Below, in pieces: positions 21,660 to 31,969 of a DNA stretch of 64,000 nt (positions are counted from its first letter, which is position 1; each line of letters begins with the position of its first letter). Location of the stretch: positions 100,306,058 through 100,370,057 of the forward strand of contig CM054178.1 in the NCBI GenBank assembly GCA_028829895.1, written 5' to 3'. The notes below the pieces were generated by a model, which saw only the letters and a list, made by a program, of their open reading frames with translations, was not told the origin of the DNA and made no database searches. This DNA is from Sinotaia quadrata (lineage: Eukaryota; Mollusca; Gastropoda; Architaenioglossa; Viviparidae). The translations under genes were made by a program, and so were the position numbers.

Positions 21660-22790
21660 TTTGACCAAGCACGCTGATTATCCTGCTTAATGAAATGCCT
21701 ATCAATTCTCTTCACAATACACTGGTTACCCTGCTGAACTGTTCAACCATACTCTAGTTATCCTGTTTAAAATAGTGCCCCATTATACACTAATTTACCC
21801 AACCCTGCTTAACTTTTTCACCATACATTAGTTACCCTGTCTAAATAAGTGTTTCACTATACATTAGTTACCCTGTCTAAATAAGTGTTTCACTATACAT
21901 TAGTTACCCTGTCTAAATAACTGTTTCACTATACGTTGGATACCATTTTTAAACGAGTGTTTCGCCACCCGTTGCTTATCGTTTAAATGAATGTTTCACC
22001 ATACATTAGTTACCCGGTTTTAACTAAGTTATCCACAATATATATCTGTTGAACTAAATGCTCAACATACACTAGTTACCCTGTTTAACTAAGTGTTCCA
22101 TCATATATGTTATCTGATGAACTAAATTCTCCAACATATATTAGTTACCCTGATTAACCTAGTGTTCTACCAATCATTTGTTACCCTGTTTAAAGTCCTA
22201 CCATATCCTAGATGCCTTGTTTCACCGTGTGTCCCACATCATATCAGTTTCTAGGTTATACTAAATGACTCACCATATATTATTTACCCTGCTTAACCTA
22301 CTGCTCCAACATGCAATAGTTGTCCTGTTTAACTGTTTAATCTCGAGACCTTTGCTCTTCATTCCCACCCACCATCCATAATAGTCTACCCGAATATTCC
22401 ATCAGCATTAGTTGCCTTGGTCTAACCGAAAGTTCCATCATGTACTAGGTACCACTGCCGTCTTAACTCACGGGCACACTGGGGAGTTGCCCGGGGACCC
22501 CATGCTAATCTATGTATGTTGTGACTTGCTATCAATTTTTATTCCTGTGAGTGGTTGTGTAGGCAGGTGCCCCAGTGCACTGTTTTGCCCATGGGCCTAT
22601 AATGCTAAGATGGCCCTGCTAGGTATCCCGATCTAGCAGAATGTTCCATCATACATTTATTATCCTGTCTAACCGAATGTTCCATCATATAATTGCTATC
22701 CCCGGTCTAACAGAATGTTCCATTATTTACTAGGTACCCCGGTCTAACCGAATGTTCCATCATGCATTGGCATCCCGGTCTAGCATATAT
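21660..22790. repeat. 36-bp satellite S3, long degenerate array
   Basis: About 25 diverged units of the type 'cactatacattagttaccct' plus 'gtctaaataagtgttt'. The best units lie at 21820-21930 with an exact 36-bp spacing. A later subfamily reads 'taccccggtctaaccgaatg' plus 'ttccatcat'. The array is interrupted at 22453-22618 by a hAT MITE. Confidence 0.88.
22453..22618. mobile_element. 166-bp non-autonomous hAT element (MITE) inside S3
   Basis: The left end is CACTGCCGTCTTAAC. The right end on the other strand is CAGGGCCATCTTAGC, matching 11 of 15. It is flanked by an 8-bp duplication, ctaggtac at 22445-22452 and ctaggtat at 22619-22626 (7 of 8). The satellite word 'tactaggtaccccggtc', seen empty at about 22728, is the inferred target. 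Eight-base duplications with 'CAG..' ends are typical of the hAT superfamily. The interior is G+C-rich with no transposase. Confidence 0.82.
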
Positions 22791-22802
22791 CTCTCGTTCT
22801 TT

Positions 22803-22946
22803 CAGCCTTTCTCAAACTTTTTACTCTGGAGGAAACCTTGAAATAATTTTTAGGTCTCAGGGAACCCCTACATAAAAGTTGCCGTGTCTACAATGTTTAT
22901 TTTTTTCCAGGGAAACCTCTCGCGGAACCCTGGTTGAGAAGCCCTG
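22803..22946. mobile_element. 144-bp hAT-like MITE, older copy
   Basis: Ends are CAGCCTTTCTCAAACTTTTT on the left and, on the opposite strand, CAGGGCTTCTCAACCAGGGT. The interior has 'ctcagggaacccct' and 'ctctcgcggaaccctgg', a pattern common in short hAT-derived repeats of many animals. No clear 8-bp target duplication remains. It sits just outside the S3 array. Related fragments lie at 58164 and 61075. Confidence 0.65.
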
Positions 22947-22949
22947 CTC

Positions 22950-24525
22950 TAAGTTCACCACACAGTGCGTGTTCCTTTCTGAAACGATTGATGTAATCCA
23001 GATTTTTACTTAGTAGATTTTAAAGACTGTTTTCAGTCACAAACACTTGTTTCAACATTTCGTCCGATCTCGCGCACATCAAATGTGAGGGAGAGAGGGT
23101 TTCATTGAATGATTGATTTATTCTCTGATCAAGTGCTTGACTGACATATTTCTTCTTTGTTGCTTAATTAATAATTGTCAATAATTTCTCGAACAGAATG
23201 CTAGTAGCCAATCTTCTGAAATAAGTATAGGGCCTGGTTAAAACTACTTGTTCGTTTCTGTTAGACATTGTTGTTTTCAAACTAGAACTTTATCCAGGAT
23301 TAGACAAAAACTTCTTGTCTCATTTATGTTTGCTGTAAATAAACGTTTTGTAAATCTGACAAAAGTAAATAAATTATTTTTTGTTTAGTTTCTTTATTGT
23401 TTTAAGCTTATTTTCTTGAAGAATACAACTAAATATAAGCTTCCATTTCTGAACTCTAATTCATTGTGATATTATAAGATGTTGCTAAAATATGATCGAA
23501 ATACTTTTTCACTTAAAAAGTTAGATCTACAAAATGCTAATAAAAGTTGTTTTATTATTTTTTTAAAAAACTATAAATATATTATTAGCAGTCTATAATA
23601 TTAAAACAAAGTTGTTGGATAAAACGTCAAAAATATTGTCTTCTTTACATATGCTAAACACACACAAAGAAAATAGGTTTGAATGTACTTGAGGGGTGTT
23701 TTTCTTTATTGTGTTCAGTTTGTATGTTTTATGATGTTTCAAGGCACACTTGCTGCATATGTCTGTGCATGGCAATATGAGTGTTGTCCTCTGAGTACAT
23801 GACCTACATGATATTTATATCAGATACTGTCCTTTTCATAATCGGCTCAAGGTTGTTGTCGTTGTCAACAAGCACTGGGTGTCTTTAGGTATTCAATACA
23901 CAAATTAGACAAACAAATGGTAGGTAGGAAAGTAGGCCAATGTAGGTAGTGAGACAAAGAGAGGGAGGGGAGAGAGAGAGAGAGAGAGATGTAAATATGT
24001 CGATTATACTGATTTTCCACGACAGTATCCAAGATAAAACCATATGGCAATAAGCTGATTAATAATTACAATGACCTAATGGAAATAAGTTGATAACTAT
24101 TCACACTGTTAATACATAATGACCTAATTGCCATTTCTATTAAAAATGCAAGAGACCGCTATTTACCAACTGACAAGACTAGGTAAGGGTGCTGCTGACT
24201 TTCCACTGTGTTTATTAATTAATTAGATTATCTGCCCGTTATGTGATTTGCCAGCCAGTAGTTTTAACTTTTCAGTTAGACACATATATGCACATTGATA
24301 AATTAACAAGCTGACTGACCACTAAATTATCTTCATGAATCCCACACCACCACCCAATACGGTGTTCTTACAGACTGACTGCTAACGATTTGGATCATTG
24401 AGTGAATGACCCACAGCGTGTGTATGTTGAATGTTTTCTCCAGTAAGTGGTTCGTTTATTGTACCTTTATGTCCTTTGCGTCATTAATCCGCAAGTTCGT
24501 AACAGCCCACTGCCTGAATGAGCGC
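22950..24525. other. A+T-rich DNA, no gene recognised
   Basis: A short GA run lies at about 23957-23990. No other element ends or coding signals were seen. Confidence 0.5.
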
Positions 24526-24528
24526 TTT

Positions 24529-24672
24529 AATGTGTCTAGATAAGTATATTGCCTACTGAGTAACTGTACCAAAACGGTATGTTCTTGTTAACTGTCTATA
24601 ATGTGTCTAGAAAGTATATTGCCTACTGAGTAACTGTACCAAAACGGTATGTTCTTGTTAACTGCCTCCTGC
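24529..24672. repeat. ~71-bp tandem duplication
   Basis: Two copies of 'aatgtgtctaga..aagtata', 'ttgcctactgagtaactgta' and 'ccaaaacggtatgttcttgt' lie head to tail, with near identity and a small indel. Partial related words continue to about 24700. Confidence 0.92.
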
Positions 24673-24699
24673 GTTAAATGGTATGCTCTAACAAACTGC

Positions 24700-26285
24700 C
24701 CATTATGCAAAGGAATCGCATGTTGAGCATGGCTAACTGACCGCGAGCGTTTAGCATGTGGTACCAATACAGAATGTCAATTTTGTGAATGATTTACACC
24801 ATATTATGTTGTCTGTTATGTTTTACACCATTTTATGTTTTCTACAGTAATTCAGCAACGTGATTGTCTATAAACACTGTGCTTTATAGAAATGTCACAC
24901 GGGATATTATAGCTTCTACGTTAAGTGATTGGTCAACATTATGTGTTTATAAACACTGTCCTTTACACGAATAGTCCACATTATATTTTTTTCATCTACA
25001 TAGTAAAATATGGTCCACACGAAAAGTAAGTTAAAGAAATATAACGATCCACAATATGTTAAATTGCCCCTCTTTTCACATAGGAAATTACTATCCGTAT
25101 AGTGAAATGGACCAGACGAAAAGTAAGCTAAAAGAATGAAACAGTCCTAGTGCTATTATGCCATTGTCTGCACGGTGATGACCATGGCGCGTCAGTGTTC
25201 ACTGTTCATTTCATGAATGGTCCATAAGATAGTACATTGTCTGGCAACTGCAATAAATACGATCTATGTTCAGCCCTGGTAGACTGTCGTATGCTGCACG
25301 GTCCCATAGCCTGCTTGTGAACTATCCAGTGTGTACGAATGATCCTTGCTTGATAGAAAATCAAGGAAAGCTAACATGCATAACGAATTTGCTCGATATC
25401 TGACACTAACTCGCATTTACTATGGTTCTATTGTGCGGAACAGTCAAGAAAAAAATGTAAATAAAATATGTGCACGCAAAACATGAATTAAAAGAGAAAA
25501 GACTGGTTAACAGGTAAGGAACCCATTTGGCTGAACGAGGGGAACTCAGCAGAAAGGATAGAATCTACCGGGATAAGAAAGGAAGGTTTCTAGCAGCGAG
25601 AAATAACACAATAACACCTTTATTACTCACCTGGGAGTTTATCCTCCTTGTGTTGAACGAGCAAGACACATCCCAGGAAAACGCACACAACTCGTTGAAT
25701 TGCCTTGACTGGCTGGTGCCATAGCCTTGCTCATTACAAGGAATGGTAAGGGGAATGTATTCACAACCAAACTTCCAAGACGAATATGTCCTTTTTTTCT
25801 TTTACACAAAAAGCTGATGTTAATGTAGTAAGTTTGTCTTTGTCATAGCCAAAACTGTAAATACTACAGAAACAAATTTTTAACCGTTATTTTTTTTCCC
25901 CTTTTTCTATCCCCTAAACATGCAAATATAGATCTCACTTTAGAGAACTGTATCCTGAAGCAGCAGTTGCTTGAGACGGGTGGCGACTTCACACATTTAT
26001 ACCTGTATGACATAGTTCTTTCCCATGGTAATTGCTTACTCCAAGATAACATCAAAAGCTCCACAGCTACTGTTAGCAACCCGAAGATAGGTGGTATTAA
26101 AAATCAGTTATACAGTGCCAAAAGACGAAGGAGAGGGGAAAGCCAACGTCATGAATGGGCTTTAGTGGGTGTCGGGATGGGGGAGGGGGAAGAGATCGGA
26201 ATGTTAATGTGCACAGACTAACTGTGAATACCAACAACCCTGTCTATGACAGAAAAACTTGGGAGTACAAATACCGCTCATTTCT
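24700..26285. other. Mostly unique DNA with eroded duplications
   Basis: 'gaaaagtaagttaaagaaat' near 25020 and 'gaaaagtaagctaaaagaat' near 25118 mark a diverged ~100-bp duplication. No coding sequence was recognised. Poly-T runs lie at 25790-25800 and 25890-25900. Confidence 0.45.
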
Positions 26286-26289
26286 CTCC

Positions 26290-26600
26290 TAAGGCTTGTC
26301 AATCCCAAAGCAGTACAATCCCAGCTGCGTCGCTTTTTCGCTTCGCCACCTGCGTTTTGGTCGGTCCGTCTGTCTATTCGTCCGTATCAGCGGCTCGGTC
26401 GCTTCTAGAGCACGGGGGCCAAACTCTGACTGTACCCGCCAGCGAGCGAGCGACTGACTGACAAGAGGCGAGAGCCAACCAGCAGCCGCCACCAGAAAGC
26501 GTACGATCTGGCGGTGGACGGGACGGGACGGGACGAGAGAAAGAGAGCGAGAATGGTCGAGAGTAAAGGACGAAACGCTGAAGAAAAGTCGTTTGTGGTC
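26290..26600. promoter_or_regulatory. CpG-rich block, possible promoter or first-exon region
   Basis: A local rise in C+G and CpG ('agcgagcgagcgactgactg', 'ggacgggacgggacgggacg') in A+T-rich surroundings, ending in a GA-rich stretch. Such blocks often mark promoters, but no downstream coding exon could be recognised on either strand within the next few kilobases. Orientation is unknown. Confidence 0.25.
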
Positions 26601-27315
26601 TTGTCTACTTCATTTTGTAGTTAACTAGCACTTCACAACAGAAATTTTCTTGGGACCAAAGCAGCGTTCAGTGATCGAAATGTGTAGGATTTTCGAGAAC
26701 ATCAAAGATTTATGCTTTTTTTAAAAAAAATTGCTGAAATGTATGGACATTGAGCAAAGCCTTTAATTCACGATTATGAAATTGACTAAACACAGATAAT
26801 TTGACTTTAAACTGAAATATACGGCTTTTGTTTTTTAAAAAAAAAAAAACCTATGCCATTTATGTGTTGCATCATGAAAGACTTGCATAATTATCCATTT
26901 TCTGTAGCCCTGTTTTCCCCTCGTTTCCTACATGCCATTCCAGCCATGCAAGAAAAGAAACAAACTACAGTGAGTGCCTGTCGATTACCTTACCGACTGG
27001 CTTTCACTAGTGACTAGGTAACCAGATATTTTAACAGACAAAACATTCACTTAGTTCCTCAAGTAGCTGATAGTGGAGTCGGTTGTCTTTTTATCAATGG
27101 CTGGAGGAAAAAAACGTGAGATTAGTGACGTTGTCTCATATTATGTGTCAATGAAAACTATTCGAAACATTTCAACTTTCCGTGGTTTTCACAAAGCCAC
27201 GCTGAAGAGCTCCGATTTCTCTCGTTGTATGGGCGATATATAGTGAGTCTAAGGAAACTGTTATGACAAAGCTATTATCTTACAATTACGAGTGGTCGGC
27301 TTTTCTTTAAGTTTA
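26600..27315. other. No gene recognised
   Basis: A+T-rich sequence with an A run at 26837-26848 and nothing else of note. Confidence 0.5.
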
Positions 27316-27324
27316 ATTTTTCAG

Positions 27325-27430
27325 CACTTCTCTCTCTCTCACACACACATACACACATTCACAATCAAACACAGGCACACACATATATTCACCTCTCTCG
27401 CACGCACGCACATACATATACATTCGTTCT
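27325..27430. repeat. CT/CA-rich microsatellite-like tract
   Basis: 'ctctctctctcacacacaca' is followed by imperfect CA and ACGC steps. Confidence 0.75.
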
Positions 27431-27529
27431 CTCACTCTGTCTGCTGTTGTGAACATGTGATTGATGGTCTCAACAATCTTCTGTTTGCCCATTTGTCATC
27501 TGTCTAGTCTTTTCACTTGTCTGCCTACC

Positions 27530-27765
27530 TAAAAACATATCTATCTACCCTAATATCTATTTATCCATCCAGTAGCAATCCGCCTCTCTATTCCAGTGTC
27601 TATCTACAAATATATCTATCTACCCTAATATCTATGTATCCATCCATCTAGCAATCCGTCTCTCTATTCCAGTGTCTGCCTAAATATATATATCTACCCT
27701 AATATCTAGGCCTATTTGTCCATTCAGCTAGCAATCTGCTGTCTCTCTATTCCAGTGCCGCCATT
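27530..27765. repeat. ~76-bp tandem repeat, three units
   Basis: Three copies of 'tatctaccctaatatctat', 'ccatccatctagcaatccg' and 'tctctctattccagtgtct', with small indels. Confidence 0.9.
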
Positions 27766-27769
27766 GAAC

Positions 27770-28561
27770 ATGCAGTAAACTATCATACAAGCCTCACAGC
27801 CGTAGTGTAAGTGCGGGGGTAAGAAAGAGTGTGTACCCAGATACTGTAAAGAGTACCCCGATGTTAGCCTTCAGACGACACAAATTAATGCCGTACCTTA
27901 TGGGCAAGGGGTGGCGAGGGAGGGGGGGGAGAAGGAAGCGACAGTGTTCGACTCTACTGAAGAGGTTCGTTAAGTGCTGAATGAATAGAATCATATTACA
28001 ACGCAGGAGAGAAATCAAACACTGTCGACAGTGGACTGACAAACAAGTTACTAATGGAGCGTTTGAGAAATATACTATACGTCAAAGAAAACGTAGTTTA
28101 CACTGACATGAAATGTGTGTTTAAACTTTTGACAACGTCCCTGTGGAAAGCTCGTTGGAGAAATTAAGAGTGGAGTGTTGAAAACAGATGGCGTTGATGC
28201 GGTTGGTGGCAGCAAATTGACATATCTCTTTGGGAGGAGGAGATGTGGGATGGGGGTAGTTTAGGGTATGTGGTGGTGAAGTGGGGTATGGTAGCAGTTC
28301 TAGGATCATAGGATCAAAGGGTCAATCGATGAAGGCTACGCTTGGGAATCATGTTCAGTACTCGAGCAAACACTGTTCAGATGAAAAGGAAACAAAACAA
28401 AGGAGCAATTAAGTAATTGAATGATAGAAAATTGAAAGTTCTCTATGTAAGTGTCACGTAGCTATTCCACAGAGAGTACATTTATAAATGAATGGTTAAT
28501 TAAGGTATTCATGGTGGTTGTGGAAGTGTGCATTTGGAAGGGGATTTTTTTTTATAATGCC
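27770..28561. other. No gene recognised
   Basis: Mixed sequence with G-rich runs near 27915-27930 and 28230-28290. No family was recognised. Confidence 0.5.
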
Positions 28562-28569
28562 CTCTAGAT

Positions 28570-29786
28570 CAGTGGTCCCCAACCCCCGGGCCGCGGACCG
28601 GTACCGGGCCGTGGATCAAATGGTACCGGGCCGCCCAATTTTATTTACTGTGGTGTATTTCTCTCGGGTTTGTGCGACTTTCCATGGACGAGATTGAGCC
28701 TGAGCATTCATTCTCCCAGTTGGTGCACGATCATCTGTCTTTGCTTTTAAAGAATTCGAGCTCTACTTCCCAACCACACCAACACACTTCGCTTCGGACC
28801 ATTGACGAACGCACTCCATCCATTGGACCGCCGGGAGGAGAGTCATGTCAAAGCGCCACACCAGACAAGCCAGCACCAAACCTCAGCCCTTTTCAGGGCT
28901 GGCAAAAACGCCACTACTGCCCACTCCACCAAGTGACATTTTACGCGATTCTGAGCCAGTCACAGAAGATGCGGACGGCCCTTTCTGTTTTCACAAACGA
29001 GCGCATAGCCCAGCTGAAACAGTTACGGCAAAAGAGGCTTGAAGAGGTGCAAACATTAAGAAGTACACAAGGAGAAGACTGGACAAAATACTGATGTGAA
29101 ATCAGCATACCAACCGAAAATGGGGGCATACGAAAAGTTACCCCCTTCATCTTCACACTAGAAACTGAAAACGTTGAATTAAAAAAATGCGTTCACTAAT
29201 TTGCTGTTGACCCTCTTCCACACAAAAACGGAAGATGAACTTACCACTAGACAACAAGCCATCTTAACCGCAATTGTTCTCCACAAGATTTTAAACAAGC
29301 ACCTGGCAAGACAACCGGAAAAAAACTACATCAACAGACTGAAACACAGACATACATCATCTGGAAAATAACGCTGACAACAAAAACACGCTCTTCACAA
29401 ACGGAAAAGGAGGAAACAACGCGAAAACCCACACAGGAAGATGGCACAACTCAACAGACACGTTTCCACCCAAACTGTACAAGCCACTACAACAGAACAG
29501 GGAATAAACACCAACATCATCTGGAAAAATCCACCTACGGCCAAAATGAATTCAACTCAAACAGCAAAACAAGAAATCAGACAGGCATTCTCGCAAACTC
29601 CAAAACCCACAACAGATACTAAGGAAACTCAGACTACAAGCTCTATCAGCAAAGAAAAAGAAATTAAAACAACTACCACCGAAAATAAGAAGAAACGCCA
29701 AAAAATCTCCAGCACACAAACGGTACATATGAAGACGCAAGAAAGAAAAATACAAACAGAAACTGCACAGAGGTTGGGGACCACTA
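28570..29786. mobile_element. 1,217-bp non-autonomous hAT element carrying a TQT-motif gene fragment
   Basis: The left end is CAGTGGTCCCCAACC (28570-28584). The right end on the other strand is TAGTGGTCCCCAACC (29772-29786), 14 of 15 identical. The element is flanked by a perfect 8-bp duplication, ctctagat, at 28562-28569 and 29787-29794. Its TCTAGA core fits the reported Ac-type hAT target preference (T at position 2, A at position 7). The subterminal G+C-rich run 'ggccgcggaccggtaccggg' is familiar from hAT ends in other animals. No transposase was recognised inside. The interior from about 28811 to 29770 matches or resembles copy 1 at 5.88 kb. Complete ends and a perfect target duplication suggest fairly recent transposition. 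Confidence 0.88.
28811..29767 (+). pseudogene. Broken TQT-motif coding sequence, copy 2 (inside the hAT)
   Basis: The ATG at 28845 starts a frame nearly identical to copy 1 for about 48 codons. An extra T near 28990 then shifts the frame, and a TGA at 29092 replaces the Cys codon (TGC) of copy 1. Close similarity continues to about 29375. Beyond that an open stretch from 29441 runs past the element's right end (stop at 29810). It carries several TQT motifs (STQTV, STQTA, ETQTT, STQTV) and a second 'IIWK..P' module. A module like 'IIWK...T....TQT' thus occurs twice here, near 29356 and 29510, but once in copy 1 (near 6417). The protein family is unknown. Upstream of 28811 a possible start (MDEIEPEH, 28684) has no counterpart in copy 1. 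Confidence 0.65.
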
Positions 29787-29812
29787 CTCTAGATGATTCT
29801 CCTTCACTCTGA

Positions 29813-30425
29813 AATTATTCGAATGTAGAAGAGAAATCAAAAGTTGGAGACTAGTTGAATGCTGGAGAATTATAGTAAGGTGGAGATTAGCTGAAGGTTG
29901 ACGTCTAACAGGACTTTAATTTGAGATCTAGCTATATATGGGTAACTATAAAAGTATTATTAAATACAATTAAGACTTTTAGGGAGTGGAGGGAGGGGGC
30001 ATATTCAAATTTATTTTATTTCTTCTAAGGAATTGTATTATTTCTTCTAAGGAATTATCAACGCCTTCTTGGAATCGCTATTATTCTGACAACCCGGACT
30101 GAATTCCTTAAATAAATATTAATTTACATCTAAGTCACTATCAAGGCCTAATATTACTCATGATCTCAATTCACTTTGGTCTAAACCCCATCCATCCCTT
30201 TAACAAAAGATCATGCATATAGCATAAGACAAAAAAAGAGAAAAGACAAAATTATGTTAAGATAACATTAAAAACAATTTACTAAAGTAAACACAGTAAG
30301 AAATCGGGTTAACAATAAAACTAGTGGCTGATGCTAATTGCACTTTTTCCACTGCTAAATATACAGAGATCACTGATGCCTTGTGATTGTGCATCAGGGA
30401 AATAAATGAGAAAATATTATTTAAT
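29813..30425. other. A+T-rich DNA, no gene recognised
   Basis: A short duplication 'tttcttctaaggaatt' occurs twice near 30018-30058. Nothing else was noted. Confidence 0.5.
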
Positions 30426-30430
30426 GAGCT

Positions 30431-30788
30431 TCACACTTCTACAGTTGAAGTATGGTTTAAGTAGCACTGTCACACTTCTACAGTTGCAGTGTAGTTTAAG
30501 TAGCATTGTCACACTTCTACAGTTGCAGTGTGGTTTAAGTAGCACTGTCACACTTCTACAGTTGCAGTGTGGTTTAAGTAGCATTGTCACACTTCTACAG
30601 TTGCAGTGTGGTTTAAGTAGCACTGTCACACTTCTACAGTTGCAGTGTGGTTTAAGTAGCACTGTCACACTTCTACAGTTGCAGTGTGGTTTAAGTAGCA
30701 CTGTCACACTTCTACAGTTGCAGTGTGGTTTAAGTAGCACTGTCACACTCCTACAGTTGCAGTGTGGTTTAAGTAGCATTGTCACACA
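30431..30788. repeat. 39-bp minisatellite, about nine units
   Basis: Units of 'cacacttctacagttgcagt' plus 'gtggtttaagtagcactgt' repeat with exact 39-bp spacing; the main variant is 'gcactgt' or 'gcattgt'. The period is 13 codons, so frames are open on both strands across the array (13-residue repeats). High homogeneity suggests recent expansion. The plus frame continues to 30888 but has no recognisable domain. Confidence 0.96.
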
Positions 30789-31004
30789 GAAAAGGTTCCA
30801 AGAAATAAGCCACAACTATAATCATCGGAAATATCAAGTAGGGCTAGATCAGAAAATAAAGAGAAAAGAAATTGGACATCTTACCTAAGTTAATGCAAAC
30901 TGGAAGGCACAGTTGTTGCAGGTTGAAAAGACAAAAGACGACCCAATAGGAAGTGGGGAAATCAGAGTTCTACGGTATGCACGTTTTCGTTGGAATAAAG
31001 TATT

Positions 31005-31335
31005 AGGTTGAAATTCATTTCAATCAAGTTGATTGATTAAGGACTAGGTTGAAAATCACTTCAATCAAGTTGATTGATTAAGGACTAGGTTGAAATTCAT
31101 TTCAATCAAGTTGATTGATTAAGGACTAGGTTGAAATTCATTTCAATCAAGTTGATTGATTAAGGACTAGGTTGAAATTCATTTCAATCAAGTTGATTGA
31201 TTAAGGACTAGGTTGAAATTCATTTCAATCAAGTTGATTGATTAAGGACTAGGTTGAAATTCATTTCAATCAAGTTGATTGATTAAGGACTAGGTTGAAA
31301 TTCACTTCATTCAAGTTTATTGATTAAGCACTTTA
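31005..31335. repeat. 41-bp minisatellite with an internal palindrome
   Basis: About eight units of 'aggactaggttgaaattcat' plus 'ttcaatcaagttgattgatt', spaced 41 bp (for example 31041, 31082, 31123). Each unit contains the inverted repeat CAATCAAGTTGATTG and the word TGATTGATTA. The last unit is diverged. Confidence 0.96.
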
Positions 31336-31499
31336 ATAACTCCATTTCTATTCTCTGATAGGACTAGGCTGCAATTTGTACTGACTCTATTGTTGAATTG
31401 TAACTTTATTTTATATATATAGAGAGAGAGAGACAAAGCTTGTATAGACATAAAATTATCTGAACGTAAGTTCGTGGAATATTGATGTCAAGTAATCTA

Positions 31500-31895
31500 T
31501 TTCATTGTAATTGTCTTACGTATAATTGATTGTTCATTTAATAAATTTATTGGTAAATTTATTGACCTTCTTATGCATATTGATAATTTTATGTTGGAGA
31601 AGAAACTGGGTGAATGGGCGCTCACTAAATGTAGATTAAAGTAGGATTTTTCTTTTCCTTTAGTAAGAAGTTTTCCACCTACGGAAACATTATGTGACTG
31701 TAACCGTTGTGGAAAAGATGAAACGTTTACAGTGCCAAAATATCTGCCAAGTGAGAGACGAGTAGTGTCTTCTGTAGGATCATTAATAAAATAAATTAAG
31801 ATTCTCATCACTTGTAATTAGCTATGAAAAATTAATTAATAATAATAATCATCATCATTTTCTTAACTATGTGGCATGCCCGTCACACACTTCAG
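31500..31895. repeat. Dispersed repeat R1, copy a
   Basis: This is about 80% similar by eye to 53898-54290 in the same orientation. Shared words include 'aataaatttattg', 'aaatttattgaccttcttat', 'tttagtaagaagttttccac' and 'aagattctcatcacttgtaa', then an (AAT)n run and 'gtggcat'. The (AAT)n and the common end suggest a retroposed element. On the minus strand both copies read VGGKLLTKG, but the frames diverge elsewhere. Confidence 0.8.
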
Positions 31896-31969
31896 TCTAG
31901 CTGCAGCTGATGAAAATTTGACTTCCATCAGAATTTAATCAACAGCATATAAAATCAAAATCACTGTAC

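Noticed and set aside
30406..30888. 160-codon frame as a repeat-protein gene
   Set aside because: The 39-bp period explains its openness; both strands are open and the flanks lack coding character.
31005..31335. CRISPR-like array (regular repeats)
   Set aside because: Units are direct tandem repeats without unique spacers, in animal-type DNA.
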